From: Gleimia coleocanis DSM 15436
Lineage (GTDB): Bacteria; Actinomycetota; Actinomycetes; Actinomycetales; Actinomycetaceae
Reading direction: 5' to 3'
Assembly: GCF_000159015.1 (NCBI RefSeq)
Contig: NZ_DS999543.1
Location: forward strand, 248,001-312,000
Length of the DNA: 64,000 nucleotides
The translations under genes and the position numbers were made by a program. A model generated the notes under the pieces. The model was given only the letters and a program-made list of their open reading frames with translations, was not told the DNA's origin and ran no database searches. Position 1 is the first letter of the stretch. Every line of letters starts with the position of its first letter. Of this stretch, positions 44,395 through 53,175 are shown piece by piece.

Positions 44395-45321
44395 ATGGGC
44401 GGTAAACAGCGAATCTACAAACAGCGGATCCGCTCCACGCAAACTCTGAAAAAAGTTTTCCGTGCGATGGAGCTGATTGCAGCTTCACGTATCGGTAAAG
44501 CTCGCGACAAAGCAACCATGGGCGCACCTTACGAAAAGGCGCTTACGCAGGCGGTAGCAGCAGTTGCACTACACGGGGACCTCAAACATCCTCTGACCAG
44601 TGAGCGAACTGACACCAATCGTGTAGCAGTCCTTACCGTAACTTCCGACCGTGGTATGGCAGGTGCTTACTCTTCAACGATTCTGCGCGAAACAGAACGC
44701 TTGATGAACCGCTTGAGTGACGAAGGTAAAGAACCAGTACTCTTTACCTCTGGTCGTCGCGGTGCAGCGCATTTCCGTTTCCGTAATCGTGAAATCTATA
44801 AGACTTGGGAAGGCGAATCTGACGCGCCAACCGAAGACACCATTATGGATATTGCGAAGAGCCTATTGGAACTCTTCCTTGAGAAAGATCCTTCTAAAGC
44901 AGTTGGTGAAGTTTACCTCGTATTCACCCGCTTTAAGAATATGGTTTCTCAGGTACCAGAAGTTCGCCAGATGCTACCACTTACCGTGGTAGATACCCCA
45001 CAGGCTGATGCCAGCCGTGATGGTGGTCTGCTGGTTGAGGAAGAATCTGCTGCGCTACCGGTCTATGAGTTTGAACCAAGCGAAGCAGCTGTACTCGATG
45101 CTTTGTTGCCACTGTACGTAGAAAACCGTATTCGGAACGCCATGTTGCAGTCTGCAGCATCCGAATTGGCTTCACGTCAGCAGGCAATGCACACCGCAAC
45201 TGAAAATGCGGAAGATTTGATTACCAACTACACTCGCTTGGCGAACTCGGCCCGCCAGGCGGAGATCACGCAGGAAATCAGCGAGATCGTTTCCGGTGCC
45301 GACGCTTTGGCGAACGGCTGA
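44395..45321 (+). CDS. atpG: ATP synthase F1 subunit gamma
   Basis: 308 residues. Rotor subunit. N-terminal helix IRSTQTLKKVFRAMELIAAS and C-terminal helix with NAMLQSAASELASRQQAMH and ARQAEITQEISEIVSGADAL, which together form the coiled-coil shaft; a Rossmann-like globular part lies between (AVLTVTSDRGMAGAYSSTI). Normal length. Confidence 0.96.
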   Translation: MGGKQRIYKQRIRSTQTLKKVFRAMELIAASRIGKARDKATMGAPYEKALTQAVAAVALHGDLKHPLTSERTDTNRVAVLTVTSDRGMAGAYSSTILRETERLMNRLSDEGKEPVLFTSGRRGAAHFRFRNREIYKTWEGESDAPTEDTIMDIAKSLLELFLEKDPSKAVGEVYLVFTRFKNMVSQVPEVRQMLPLTVVDTPQADASRDGGLLVEEESAALPVYEFEPSEAAVLDALLPLYVENRIRNAMLQSAASELASRQQAMHTATENAEDLITNYTRLANSARQAEITQEISEIVSGADALANG

Positions 45322-45339
45322 GGCAGGGGACAAGGATAA

Positions 45340-46785
<1,446 letters not shown>

Positions 46786-46787
46786 GT

Positions 46788-47057
46788 ATGAAAACCGCAA
46801 ATATGCTTCAGGTCGAAGTCGTAACTCGAAAAGCCCAGTTGTGGAGTGGCAACGCAACTTCCGTTGTCGTGCCAGCAGCTGACGGTGACTTGGGTATTTT
46901 GCCTAAGCGTGAGCCTATCCTGGCCGTACTGCGTGCGGGCACTATTCGCCTAGACTCTGAATCAGAAGGTCGCCTGGAATTCCAGGTAACCGGAGGTTTC
47001 GTATCAGTAGACGCTGACTTCGTGACGGTCGTCGCTGAAGACGGACATATGCTCTGA
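46788..47057 (+). CDS. atpC: ATP synthase F1 subunit epsilon, short form without C-terminal helices
   Basis: 89 residues, shorter than E. coli (139) and M. tuberculosis (121). It contains the N-terminal beta sandwich (LQVEVVTRKAQLWSGNATSV, PAADGDLGILPKREPILAVL, FQVTGGFVSVDADFVTVVAE) and stops right after the last strand. The two-helix C-terminal domain that can block ATP hydrolysis is absent. The stop is followed by TAATAA, and no downstream frame encodes the missing helices. It starts two bases after atpD. Confidence 0.93.
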   Translation: MKTANMLQVEVVTRKAQLWSGNATSVVVPAADGDLGILPKREPILAVLRAGTIRLDSESEGRLEFQVTGGFVSVDADFVTVVAEDGHML

Positions 47058-47087
47058 TAATAAGGTTATTTTGAGGGGAGGACGCTG

Positions 47088-47498
47088 ATGGATTTCTTAA
47101 CGATTTTACTAAGCGTCCTCCTCTCATTTCTTTTGGTAGCCTTAGCAGGAATCCTATTTTTACTCATCCGTGTGAAGAAAATAGGTAATATTGTTGGAAC
47201 TTTTGAGTGCTGGGTACGTTTTAACTCTGAGTCTGGCTGGACCTCAGGTATGGCTCGATTCGGTGAAGAAGAACTGCAATGGTTCCGACTTGTTGGATTC
47301 TACTATGGTCCACAGTTACGTTTACCGCGCGGAGATATGCGCATCTCAGTCCCAGAGAATTTAACCTCATCACCCACGGTTGAAGTAGTTATCGAAGCAA
47401 ATGGTCAAAGAATTGAATGTACTATGGCGTCGCAGTGGTACAACGGTTTAGTCTCCTGGGTTGAATCCGGGGCACCTTCACCTCGACAACTATTCTAA
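47088..47498 (+). CDS. DUF2550 single-pass membrane protein
   Basis: 136 residues. One N-terminal membrane segment (LTILLSVLLSFLLVALAGIL), then a beta-rich cytosolic domain with GTFECWVRFNSESGWTSGMA and YYGPQLRLPRGDMRISVP. The DUF2550 family follows atpC in many actinobacteria (Rv1312-like). Strong GAGGGGAGG ribosome-binding site. It is the last gene of the ATP synthase run before the terminator at 47506. Function unknown. Confidence 0.85.
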   Translation: MDFLTILLSVLLSFLLVALAGILFLLIRVKKIGNIVGTFECWVRFNSESGWTSGMARFGEEELQWFRLVGFYYGPQLRLPRGDMRISVPENLTSSPTVEVVIEANGQRIECTMASQWYNGLVSWVESGAPSPRQLF

Positions 47499-47505
47499 AC
47501 ATTTT

Positions 47506-47529
47506 GCTGGGTTAAACGCCCAGCTTTTT
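47506..47529 (+). terminator. Terminator of the atp gene run
   Basis: GCTGGG/CCCAGC stem (47506-47511 with 47519-47524) with a 7-base loop, followed by TTTTTATTTA. The stem is short but the T-run is good. Confidence 0.7.
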
Positions 47530-47560
47530 ATTTATCTTCCACCCTGTTAAGGTGGTTTAC

Positions 47561-48259
47561 GTGCGAATCGTAATTGCTAAATGTTCTGTAGATTATTCTG
47601 GTCGGCTAGATGCTCACCTTCCAGAAGCTAAACGCGTACTAATGGTTAAAGGCGACGGTGCCGTTTTAGTACATTCTGATGGTGGCTCTTATAAACCTCT
47701 GAATTGGATGAGCGCTCCTTGTACGTTAACGGTTTCTGCTCCTGTGGAGGAAGAAGCAGCAGAAGGAATTATCGAAATTTGGACCGTTAAAGCAGCAAAA
47801 ACTAATGATTGTTTAGTGATTCGTCTTAGCGAGGTCTATTTAGACCACAATGAAGAACTGGGGATTGATCCTGGTCTGATTAAAGATGGTGTGGAAGCCC
47901 ACCTGCAAGAACTACTAGCTGAACAGGTTACGCAGATTCTGGGCGAGGGTTGGACTCTTATTCGTCGTGAATATCCCACGGCTATTGGTCCAGTAGATTT
48001 GCTGGTACGTGACGCACAGGGACTACCGGTGGCGATTGAAGTTAAGCGTCGCGGCGGGATTGATGGGGTAGAACAGTTAACCCGTTATTTAGAACTGATG
48101 AGTCGTGATCCACTATTGGAAGGCCTGCGCGGGATTTTTGCTGCGCAAGAGATTTCTAAGCAAGCCCGTACTTTAGCAACTGACCGGGGGATTGAATCTT
48201 TGATTCTTGACTACGACGCTATGCGTGGAATGGATGACGCTGATTCACGTTTATTCTAG
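47561..48259 (+). CDS. nucS: Mismatch-specific endonuclease NucS (EndoMS)
   Basis: 232 residues. NucS/EndoMS carries out non-canonical mismatch repair in actinobacteria lacking MutS/MutL. N-terminal DNA-binding half, starting [16 protein letters not shown]. The C-terminal RecB-like nuclease has [20 protein letters not shown] (Asp, Glu-x-Lys). The last residues, DSRLF, match the beta-clamp-binding tail of the family. GTG 47561 is chosen because AAGGTGG lies 5 bases upstream and family proteins start with VRIVIA. Confidence 0.95.
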   Translation: MRIVIAKCSVDYSGRLDAHLPEAKRVLMVKGDGAVLVHSDGGSYKPLNWMSAPCTLTVSAPVEEEAAEGIIEIWTVKAAKTNDCLVIRLSEVYLDHNEELGIDPGLIKDGVEAHLQELLAEQVTQILGEGWTLIRREYPTAIGPVDLLVRDAQGLPVAIEVKRRGGIDGVEQLTRYLELMSRDPLLEGLRGIFAAQEISKQARTLATDRGIESLILDYDAMRGMDDADSRLF

Positions 48260-48351
48260 GCGTAAATATTCATGTCTTAACTTACTTAAAACCTGCTTTA
48301 TAGTTGCCAAATAGCGTGACATAGTTTCGCTAAAGTAGGAAAATAGTAGAC

Positions 48352-49551
48352 ATGGAGACTAAAACTATTTTGCGCGGTCGTCTGGTAACTGACACTGAAG
48401 TTATTGCAGATGGCGCTGTTGTATTCACTGATGAAATCGTTAAAAGTGGCGTGGCCACTGAAATCTTGTCTGCAGAGGAACTCGCTGCAGCAGAGCAGGT
48501 AGAAGGCTACTTGTTCCCAGGTTTGGTGGATGTGCACTGCCACGGTGGTGGTGGAGAATCTTTCCCTAATGCGGAAACCACTGAGCAGGCAATGACTGCA
48601 GTTATGGCTCACCGAGTACAGGGGACGACCAGCCTGGTGGCTTCTGCGGTTACTGCGGCACCGGAAGTTTTAAAAGCACGCGCAGCAGTCCTAACCGAGC
48701 TATGCGAAGCAGGGGAGTTGGCAGGCGTTCACTTTGAAGGTCCGTTCGTTTCCCACGCTCGCTGTGGCGCACAGGACCCAACTTATATTATTGATCCTGA
48801 TCCTGAACTTACTCAGGAACTTTTGGAGATTTGTAAGGGGTACTGTACTACTATGACGGTAGCTCCCGAAAAAGGTCGTGCTTACGGTGAAGGATCTGTA
48901 GCAGAAGTACTTATTGAAGGTGGAGCTTTGCCTTCTTGGGGGCATACAGATTCCGGTCCTGACCATGTGCGCGCCGCCCTCGAATATTCTCGTGAGAAGC
49001 TTAGCGTAGTTGCCCCGCGCTCTCCGAAGGCGACTGTAACTCACCTGTTTAATGGTATGCGCCCAATCCACCACCGCGACCCGGGACCAGTTCCAGAATT
49101 TCTTTCTGATGCGGCTCGTGATGGAGCGATTTTGGAAGTTATCTCTGACGGGGTACATCTAAACCTTGCGATTATCCGTTCTGTTTACGAGACTTTGGGT
49201 CGTAACGCACTGGTTCTGGTAACTGACGCAATGGCTGCTGCAGGTATGCCGGATGGCTCCTACCAGCTGGGACCTCAGGGCGTTACCGTCAAGGACGGGG
49301 TTGCTCGTTTAACTGAGGGTGATTCCATCGCTGGTGGTACTTCTCGTTTGATTGACCAGATTCGCCTGTTGGTAACTGGTGGGTACATTCCATTGGTGGA
49401 TGCGGTTTACATGGCTACCGCACAGGGCGCGAAGATTCTGGGCGATGAACGCGTCGGTACTCTTTCCGAGGGCGCTCATGCGGATGTTTTGGTTGTGAGT
49501 GAAGACTTCCAAGTGGAACGTGTTTACCGTCGTGGTAAGGTGGTAGCCTAA
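48352..49551 (+). CDS. nagA: N-acetylglucosamine-6-phosphate deacetylase
   Basis: 399 residues. Amidohydrolase removing the acetyl group from GlcNAc-6-phosphate, feeding amino sugars from wall turnover or diet into glycolysis or UDP-GlcNAc. Metal-binding DVHCHGGGG (HxH), HFEGPFVSHARCGAQ (metal Glu), WGHTDSG, HLFNGMRPIHHRDPG and catalytic Asp in LVTDAMAAAGMPDG. Stands alone: no nagB or PTS gene beside it. One exact and one core dispersed element lie inside. Confidence 0.94.
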   Translation: METKTILRGRLVTDTEVIADGAVVFTDEIVKSGVATEILSAEELAAAEQVEGYLFPGLVDVHCHGGGGESFPNAETTEQAMTAVMAHRVQGTTSLVASAVTAAPEVLKARAAVLTELCEAGELAGVHFEGPFVSHARCGAQDPTYIIDPDPELTQELLEICKGYCTTMTVAPEKGRAYGEGSVAEVLIEGGALPSWGHTDSGPDHVRAALEYSREKLSVVAPRSPKATVTHLFNGMRPIHHRDPGPVPEFLSDAARDGAILEVISDGVHLNLAIIRSVYETLGRNALVLVTDAMAAAGMPDGSYQLGPQGVTVKDGVARLTEGDSIAGGTSRLIDQIRLLVTGGYIPLVDAVYMATAQGAKILGDERVGTLSEGAHADVLVVSEDFQVERVYRRGKVVA

Positions 49552-49570
49552 CCACGGGTGAAAGGTAAAC

Positions 49571-49873
49571 ATGGGTAGGAAGTCGAGTAAGCGTCCTTGG
49601 TCTGCTGAACATCGTCCTTTGGATATGACGCGTTTAGCATCTATACCACGTTCAGTTGTACGACGCGGGGACACTTATCAAGTGCAGCATCTTTCTGCTG
49701 CGACTAAAACCTATGTGTGCCCGGCTTGCCCAGCGCCTATCACGGTTGGTTCACCACATGTGGTGGTGTGGCGTTCTGAAGCTCGCTTTGGGTTAGACCA
49801 AGGAGTAGAAAGTCGCCGTCACTGGCATCCGGATTGTTGGAACCGTGATTTAGGTCGTCAAGCTGGATTTTAA
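49571..49873 (+). CDS. Small zinc-ribbon-like conserved protein
   Basis: 100 residues. A basic N-terminus is followed by YVCPACPAPITVGSPHVVVW and a C-terminal HWHPDCW. Together C-x2-C and H-x-H-x2-C could bind one zinc ion. Actinobacterial genomes carry similar small proteins in this region, sometimes loosely named ATP/GTP-binding proteins; no nucleotide motif is present here. Starts 19 bases after nagA and ends before a strong terminator, so it is probably cotranscribed with nagA. Confidence 0.7.
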   Translation: MGRKSSKRPWSAEHRPLDMTRLASIPRSVVRRGDTYQVQHLSAATKTYVCPACPAPITVGSPHVVVWRSEARFGLDQGVESRRHWHPDCWNRDLGRQAGF

Positions 49874-49886
49874 AAGTGGAAAATGG

Positions 49887-49919
49887 AAACTGCGGGCTCT
49901 TCTTGAGCCCGCAGTTTTC
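49887..49919 (+). terminator. Intrinsic terminator after the zinc-ribbon gene
   Basis: Perfect 13-bp stem AAACTGCGGGCTC/GAGCCCGCAGTTT with a TTCTT loop, followed by TC. The T residues at the stem base supply the U-run. Confidence 0.88.
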
Positions 49920-50012
49920 TGTGAGATTATCGGTATTTCGCTAATATATCTGGCATCTTTTACATAAACGACATAGGCTAGACTTGAACAATAGTATAGT
50001 CAGGAGCTTTAA

Positions 50013-51161
50013 GTGAAAAACTTAGTGAACCGCAACCAACTACCAACCGTGATTCTCATCTGTCTCGGTGTGGTGATTGCTCTGGTTGGGCTGATTACTT
50101 TGACGGTTGTACGAGGCGACAGTCAAGTAACAGCTAAGATGGCGGCACCTTCCACTCCTTACGTGATTACTCGCGAGGGCGTTTTTGAACTGTCGTCAAC
50201 TCCGATGACCATCACTGCAGAGGCTACTAACCCTGAAACTGACGTAACCTTGGTAGTTGGTCGTAGCAGCGATATCTACGGTTGGCTAGGAACAGCTGCT
50301 TACACTGAGGTTGCCGGTTTAAAGTCCTGGGAAGAACTCCATACTGAAGTTACAGAAGGTGATGGAGCAGAACTTGAAGAAACTGATCCTGCTAAAGCCG
50401 ATATGTGGGTTGAGGTCCTGCAGAGCAAGGGGAAAGTAAGTTTCACGACTACTGAGAAAACTGCTGGTATGGCGGTCTTGGCAACAACCAATGGTACGGC
50501 TAAAGCACCTGCTCTAACTTTGGGTTGGAAGACTCCAAGTTCACTAGTGTGGCGACTACCATTGCTCATTTTAGGTTTAATCCTGATTGGTGCTGGTGCA
50601 GTTTCACTATGGCTTACTAAGCAAAAGGACGCTAAGTCAACTGTTGAGCAGGCAGAAACTACGGAAACAGTTGCAGAGCTTTCTATAGACGAATCCACAG
50701 AAGAAAGCGAAGATACTGCTGAACCAGCCGAGGTAGAAACAGAAGTTACCGCAGAAGCAGAAAAGGCTGTTGAAGCTGATGAAAAGCTTGTAGAAGCAAT
50801 GGAAGTTGGTAACGAGTCTGCCGACAGTAACGAAGCAACTATGGACGAAGTGGTAGCTGAGGATATTCCTGATGATAGCGGGGAAGAAGTTCTGGAAGTT
50901 ACGACTGAGGTTTCTGAAACTGCTGTGGAAATCCCCGCTGAGGTGGAGGAAGAGCCAGAACGTCCTCGTACTCACGGTGCTGTAATCGAAACTATGGTTG
51001 GTTCCCGTATTATTAAATTCCCATCACGACAGGCTATTAAGGAAGCTCGTTTACGTGGCGAGTCCGTTATTGAAGTTGATGGCCACACTTTCCAAACTGG
51101 CTTGATTCCAGTGGTAAAGAAAGTTAATGACGTGGTCGAATCTGAACTGCCTACGGAGTGA
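50013..51161 (+). CDS. Uncharacterised two-span membrane protein with Glu-rich cytosolic tail
   Basis: 382 residues, no family recognised. Span 1 at about 11-33 (TVILICLGVVIALVGLITLT), a beta-rich extracellular domain (about 45-180), span 2 at about 183-205 (LPLLILGLILIGAGAVSLWL), then a highly acidic disordered stretch (about 215-320, many Glu/Val/Thr) and a conserved-looking end with SRIIKFPSRQAIKEARLRGE. GTG start with CAGGAG upstream. The lipoprotein gene follows two bases after the stop, so they form an operon with the thioredoxin-like gene. Confidence 0.65.
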   Translation: MKNLVNRNQLPTVILICLGVVIALVGLITLTVVRGDSQVTAKMAAPSTPYVITREGVFELSSTPMTITAEATNPETDVTLVVGRSSDIYGWLGTAAYTEVAGLKSWEELHTEVTEGDGAELEETDPAKADMWVEVLQSKGKVSFTTTEKTAGMAVLATTNGTAKAPALTLGWKTPSSLVWRLPLLILGLILIGAGAVSLWLTKQKDAKSTVEQAETTETVAELSIDESTEESEDTAEPAEVETEVTAEAEKAVEADEKLVEAMEVGNESADSNEATMDEVVAEDIPDDSGEEVLEVTTEVSETAVEIPAEVEEEPERPRTHGAVIETMVGSRIIKFPSRQAIKEARLRGESVIEVDGHTFQTGLIPVVKKVNDVVESELPTE

Positions 51162-51163
51162 TT

Positions 51164-52153
51164 ATGAAACGACGTGAAGTATTGAGTTTATTCGCAATTG
51201 TGGCTGCTTCTGCGGGTTTAGCTGCTTGTGGAAATGAAGTACCAACAGTTGCGAAACCAGTTAAAAAGGTTGAGAAGGAAGTTCCCAACCTGGATTCTGA
51301 TCAGATTCGTGCGGTTTTGAATGACTTAACTAAAGTCCTTTCGAAAGCTGATGAAGCTAAGAACGCTGAGTTGTTAGTAGAACGCCTGCAAGAACCTGGT
51401 CTTTCTATGCGTCAGGGCTACTATAATCTGGCTGCTAAAGCGGATGCGAAGATTCCTAAACTTCTGTTTGATCAGGCAACTGCAACTGTGACTAAATCTA
51501 ATGACTGGCCTCGTGCTATCGTGCTGGGAACTGAGCTGGTTGAGGGAGAACTACCATCCTTAATTCTGATTACGCAGGCTGAGGCTCGTGCGCCTTATAG
51601 ACTAAAGGCGTGGGCACGGATGTTTCCTAATAGCCAGGTGCAGACGATTAAGGTATCCGAGGGAAGCCCTGTAATTAAACTGGATTCAACCGATTATGTG
51701 GAATCTCCTCTGGAAGCGTTTAAAGCTTGGATTTCTCGGTTGAATGGAGCTGAACTTGATGTGAAGCGTTATCCAATGGACGATTTCACTAAGTTCTATC
51801 TGGATGAGAAGAAGCGGATTAACGAACAGGTCGTTGAAGTAGGCTCTGTTGACTATAAGGCTTTTCCTCAGGAAAAGGATATTTCTGCGGTTAAATTAGC
51901 GGATGGTTCCGCGTTGGTGTTTGCCTATTTGTCATACACGATGGTTTATAAGCGTACTTCTGAAAAGGGTAAACTAACTGTTCAGGGAGTGCAGGCTACT
52001 TTACTTGATGGTAATGATGATGAGGTAAAAGCGGCTGCCCCTGTGACCGCTACTTACCTGGTTTCCGTTGCTATGACTATTCCTGCGGTTGGGTCAGACG
52101 CACCAATTAATGTGATTGCAGCAGAACGTGTACTTCGTTCTGTAACACGCTGA
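51164..52153 (+). CDS. Putative lipoprotein of unknown function
   Basis: 329 residues. Signal peptide MKRREVLSLFAIVAASAGLA with lipobox LAAC (Cys near residue 23). The Arg-Arg pair followed by hydrophobic residues resembles a Tat signal. The mature domain has no recognised motif. ATG 51164 is preferred over GTG 51158 because GGAG then sits five bases upstream. Between a membrane protein and a thioredoxin-like protein, it may belong to an envelope complex; that is inference. Confidence 0.7.
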   Translation: MKRREVLSLFAIVAASAGLAACGNEVPTVAKPVKKVEKEVPNLDSDQIRAVLNDLTKVLSKADEAKNAELLVERLQEPGLSMRQGYYNLAAKADAKIPKLLFDQATATVTKSNDWPRAIVLGTELVEGELPSLILITQAEARAPYRLKAWARMFPNSQVQTIKVSEGSPVIKLDSTDYVESPLEAFKAWISRLNGAELDVKRYPMDDFTKFYLDEKKRINEQVVEVGSVDYKAFPQEKDISAVKLADGSALVFAYLSYTMVYKRTSEKGKLTVQGVQATLLDGNDDEVKAAAPVTATYLVSVAMTIPAVGSDAPINVIAAERVLRSVTR

Positions 52154-52172
52154 TATTTTGTGAGGTTGTTAA

Positions 52173-53042
52173 GTGAATTCTGCTAGCATGCATAAAACTG
52201 AGATCGATGGGGCAGTGATTTTAGAGCCTCAGGAGGCTTCTGCTGTACCAGCGGATACGAATCAGTTACACGGTCCGATTATCCGTGATGTAACGGCTGC
52301 TGACTTAACTGACTTAGTTGATATTTCTAAGAAGCTGCCGGTAGTGGTTTTCGTTTATCAACCTGGCGTTGAACCTTGTATTGAGCTTCAGCCTGTGTTG
52401 GAGGAGTTGGTCCGGGAGCTCGATGGGCGAGTAGTTTTAGCTAAACTGGATATTTTGGCGCATGCGCAGGTAGCCCAGGCGCTGCATGTGCAGTCTGTCC
52501 CAGCAGTGACTGCGATTGTTAATGGTCAGCCTTTACCTATGTTCCAGGGGCTGCAACCACGTGAAAATGTAGTTGCGGTATTTAACGAGTTACTGAATAT
52601 TGCGGCGCAGGCTGGTTTAACTGCGCGGATGGTTCATATGACGGCAGAGGAAGCTGAGGCTCAGAATCCGTTGTATGCGGATGCGCGGGCTGCTGAGGAA
52701 GCGGGTAATTTGGAGCTGGCTTTAGAACAGTGGGAGCTGGTTTTAAAGAAACAGCCTAAAGATCAGGTCGCTAAAGAGGCTTTGGCTCGTTTGAATATGG
52801 TTTCTCGTTTGCGTGGTGGACAGAATCAGGGTCCGTTAGCTGAAGCTGATGAGCTTTTTGCTTCTGGGCAGGTGGAGTTGGCTTTTGAACAGTTGCTGAC
52901 TTTGATTTCTGAGAATAAGTTTGTTGATGATGAGTTGGCAGAGTCTGCGCGCGTGCGGATTTTGGAATTGTTTACAATCGTTGGCAATGCGGATCCGGCA
53001 GTTCGATCTGCTCGAGGGCGTTTAGCAACTCTTTTATTCTGA
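52173..53042 (+). CDS. Thioredoxin-like protein with TPR-type C-terminus (YbbN/CnoX-like)
   Basis: 289 residues. Thioredoxin fold at about 35-140 with VVVFVYQPGVEPCIELQPVL, where the CxxC of thioredoxin is VEPC, keeping only the second Cys, and cis-Pro region VQSVPAVTAIVNG. The helical C-terminal half carries TPR-like repeats (AAEEAGNLELALEQWELVL, ADELFASGQVELAFEQLLTL). The layout is that of YbbN co-chaperones. A thioredoxin-like gene at this place (Rv1324) precedes glgB in mycobacteria too. GTG start. Confidence 0.85.
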   Translation: MNSASMHKTEIDGAVILEPQEASAVPADTNQLHGPIIRDVTAADLTDLVDISKKLPVVVFVYQPGVEPCIELQPVLEELVRELDGRVVLAKLDILAHAQVAQALHVQSVPAVTAIVNGQPLPMFQGLQPRENVVAVFNELLNIAAQAGLTARMVHMTAEEAEAQNPLYADARAAEEAGNLELALEQWELVLKKQPKDQVAKEALARLNMVSRLRGGQNQGPLAEADELFASGQVELAFEQLLTLISENKFVDDELAESARVRILELFTIVGNADPAVRSARGRLATLLF

Positions 53043-53074
53043 TTTTGTGCCGCGCAGCTAAGCTGTGGGACTTG

Positions 53075-53128
53075 AAAGCTAAAAAAGTCATATGCGAAGG
53101 ATGCTTCGCATATGACTTTTTTAGCTTT
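53075..53128. terminator. 25-bp perfect inverted repeat (bidirectional terminator)
   Basis: Arms 53075-53099 and 53104-53128 are exact complements around a GATG loop. The stem starts AAAGCTAAAAAAGTCATATG, so each strand ends in a T-rich arm. It lies 32 bases after the thioredoxin-like gene and 47 before the end of glgB. Confidence 0.85.
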
Positions 53129-53135
53129 TGACTTA

Positions 53136-53173
53136 AATTGTCATACGGGAACGCGGGTTCCCGTATGACAATT
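53136..53173. terminator. 17-bp perfect inverted repeat (second hairpin)
   Basis: AATTGTCATACGGGAAC (53136-53152), loop GCGG, then the exact complement (53157-53173), immediately before the glgB stop codon. It forms a pair with the hairpin at 53075-53128. Confidence 0.8.
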
Positions 53174-53175
53174 GT

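Noticed and set aside
47051-47075. Second Fur-like box (TGATAATAAGGTTATTTTG) before the DUF2550 gene
   Set aside because: The match is made by the atpC stop codons TGA TAA TAA, and the second half does not continue the hexamer pattern. It lies inside the ATP synthase run with no promoter.
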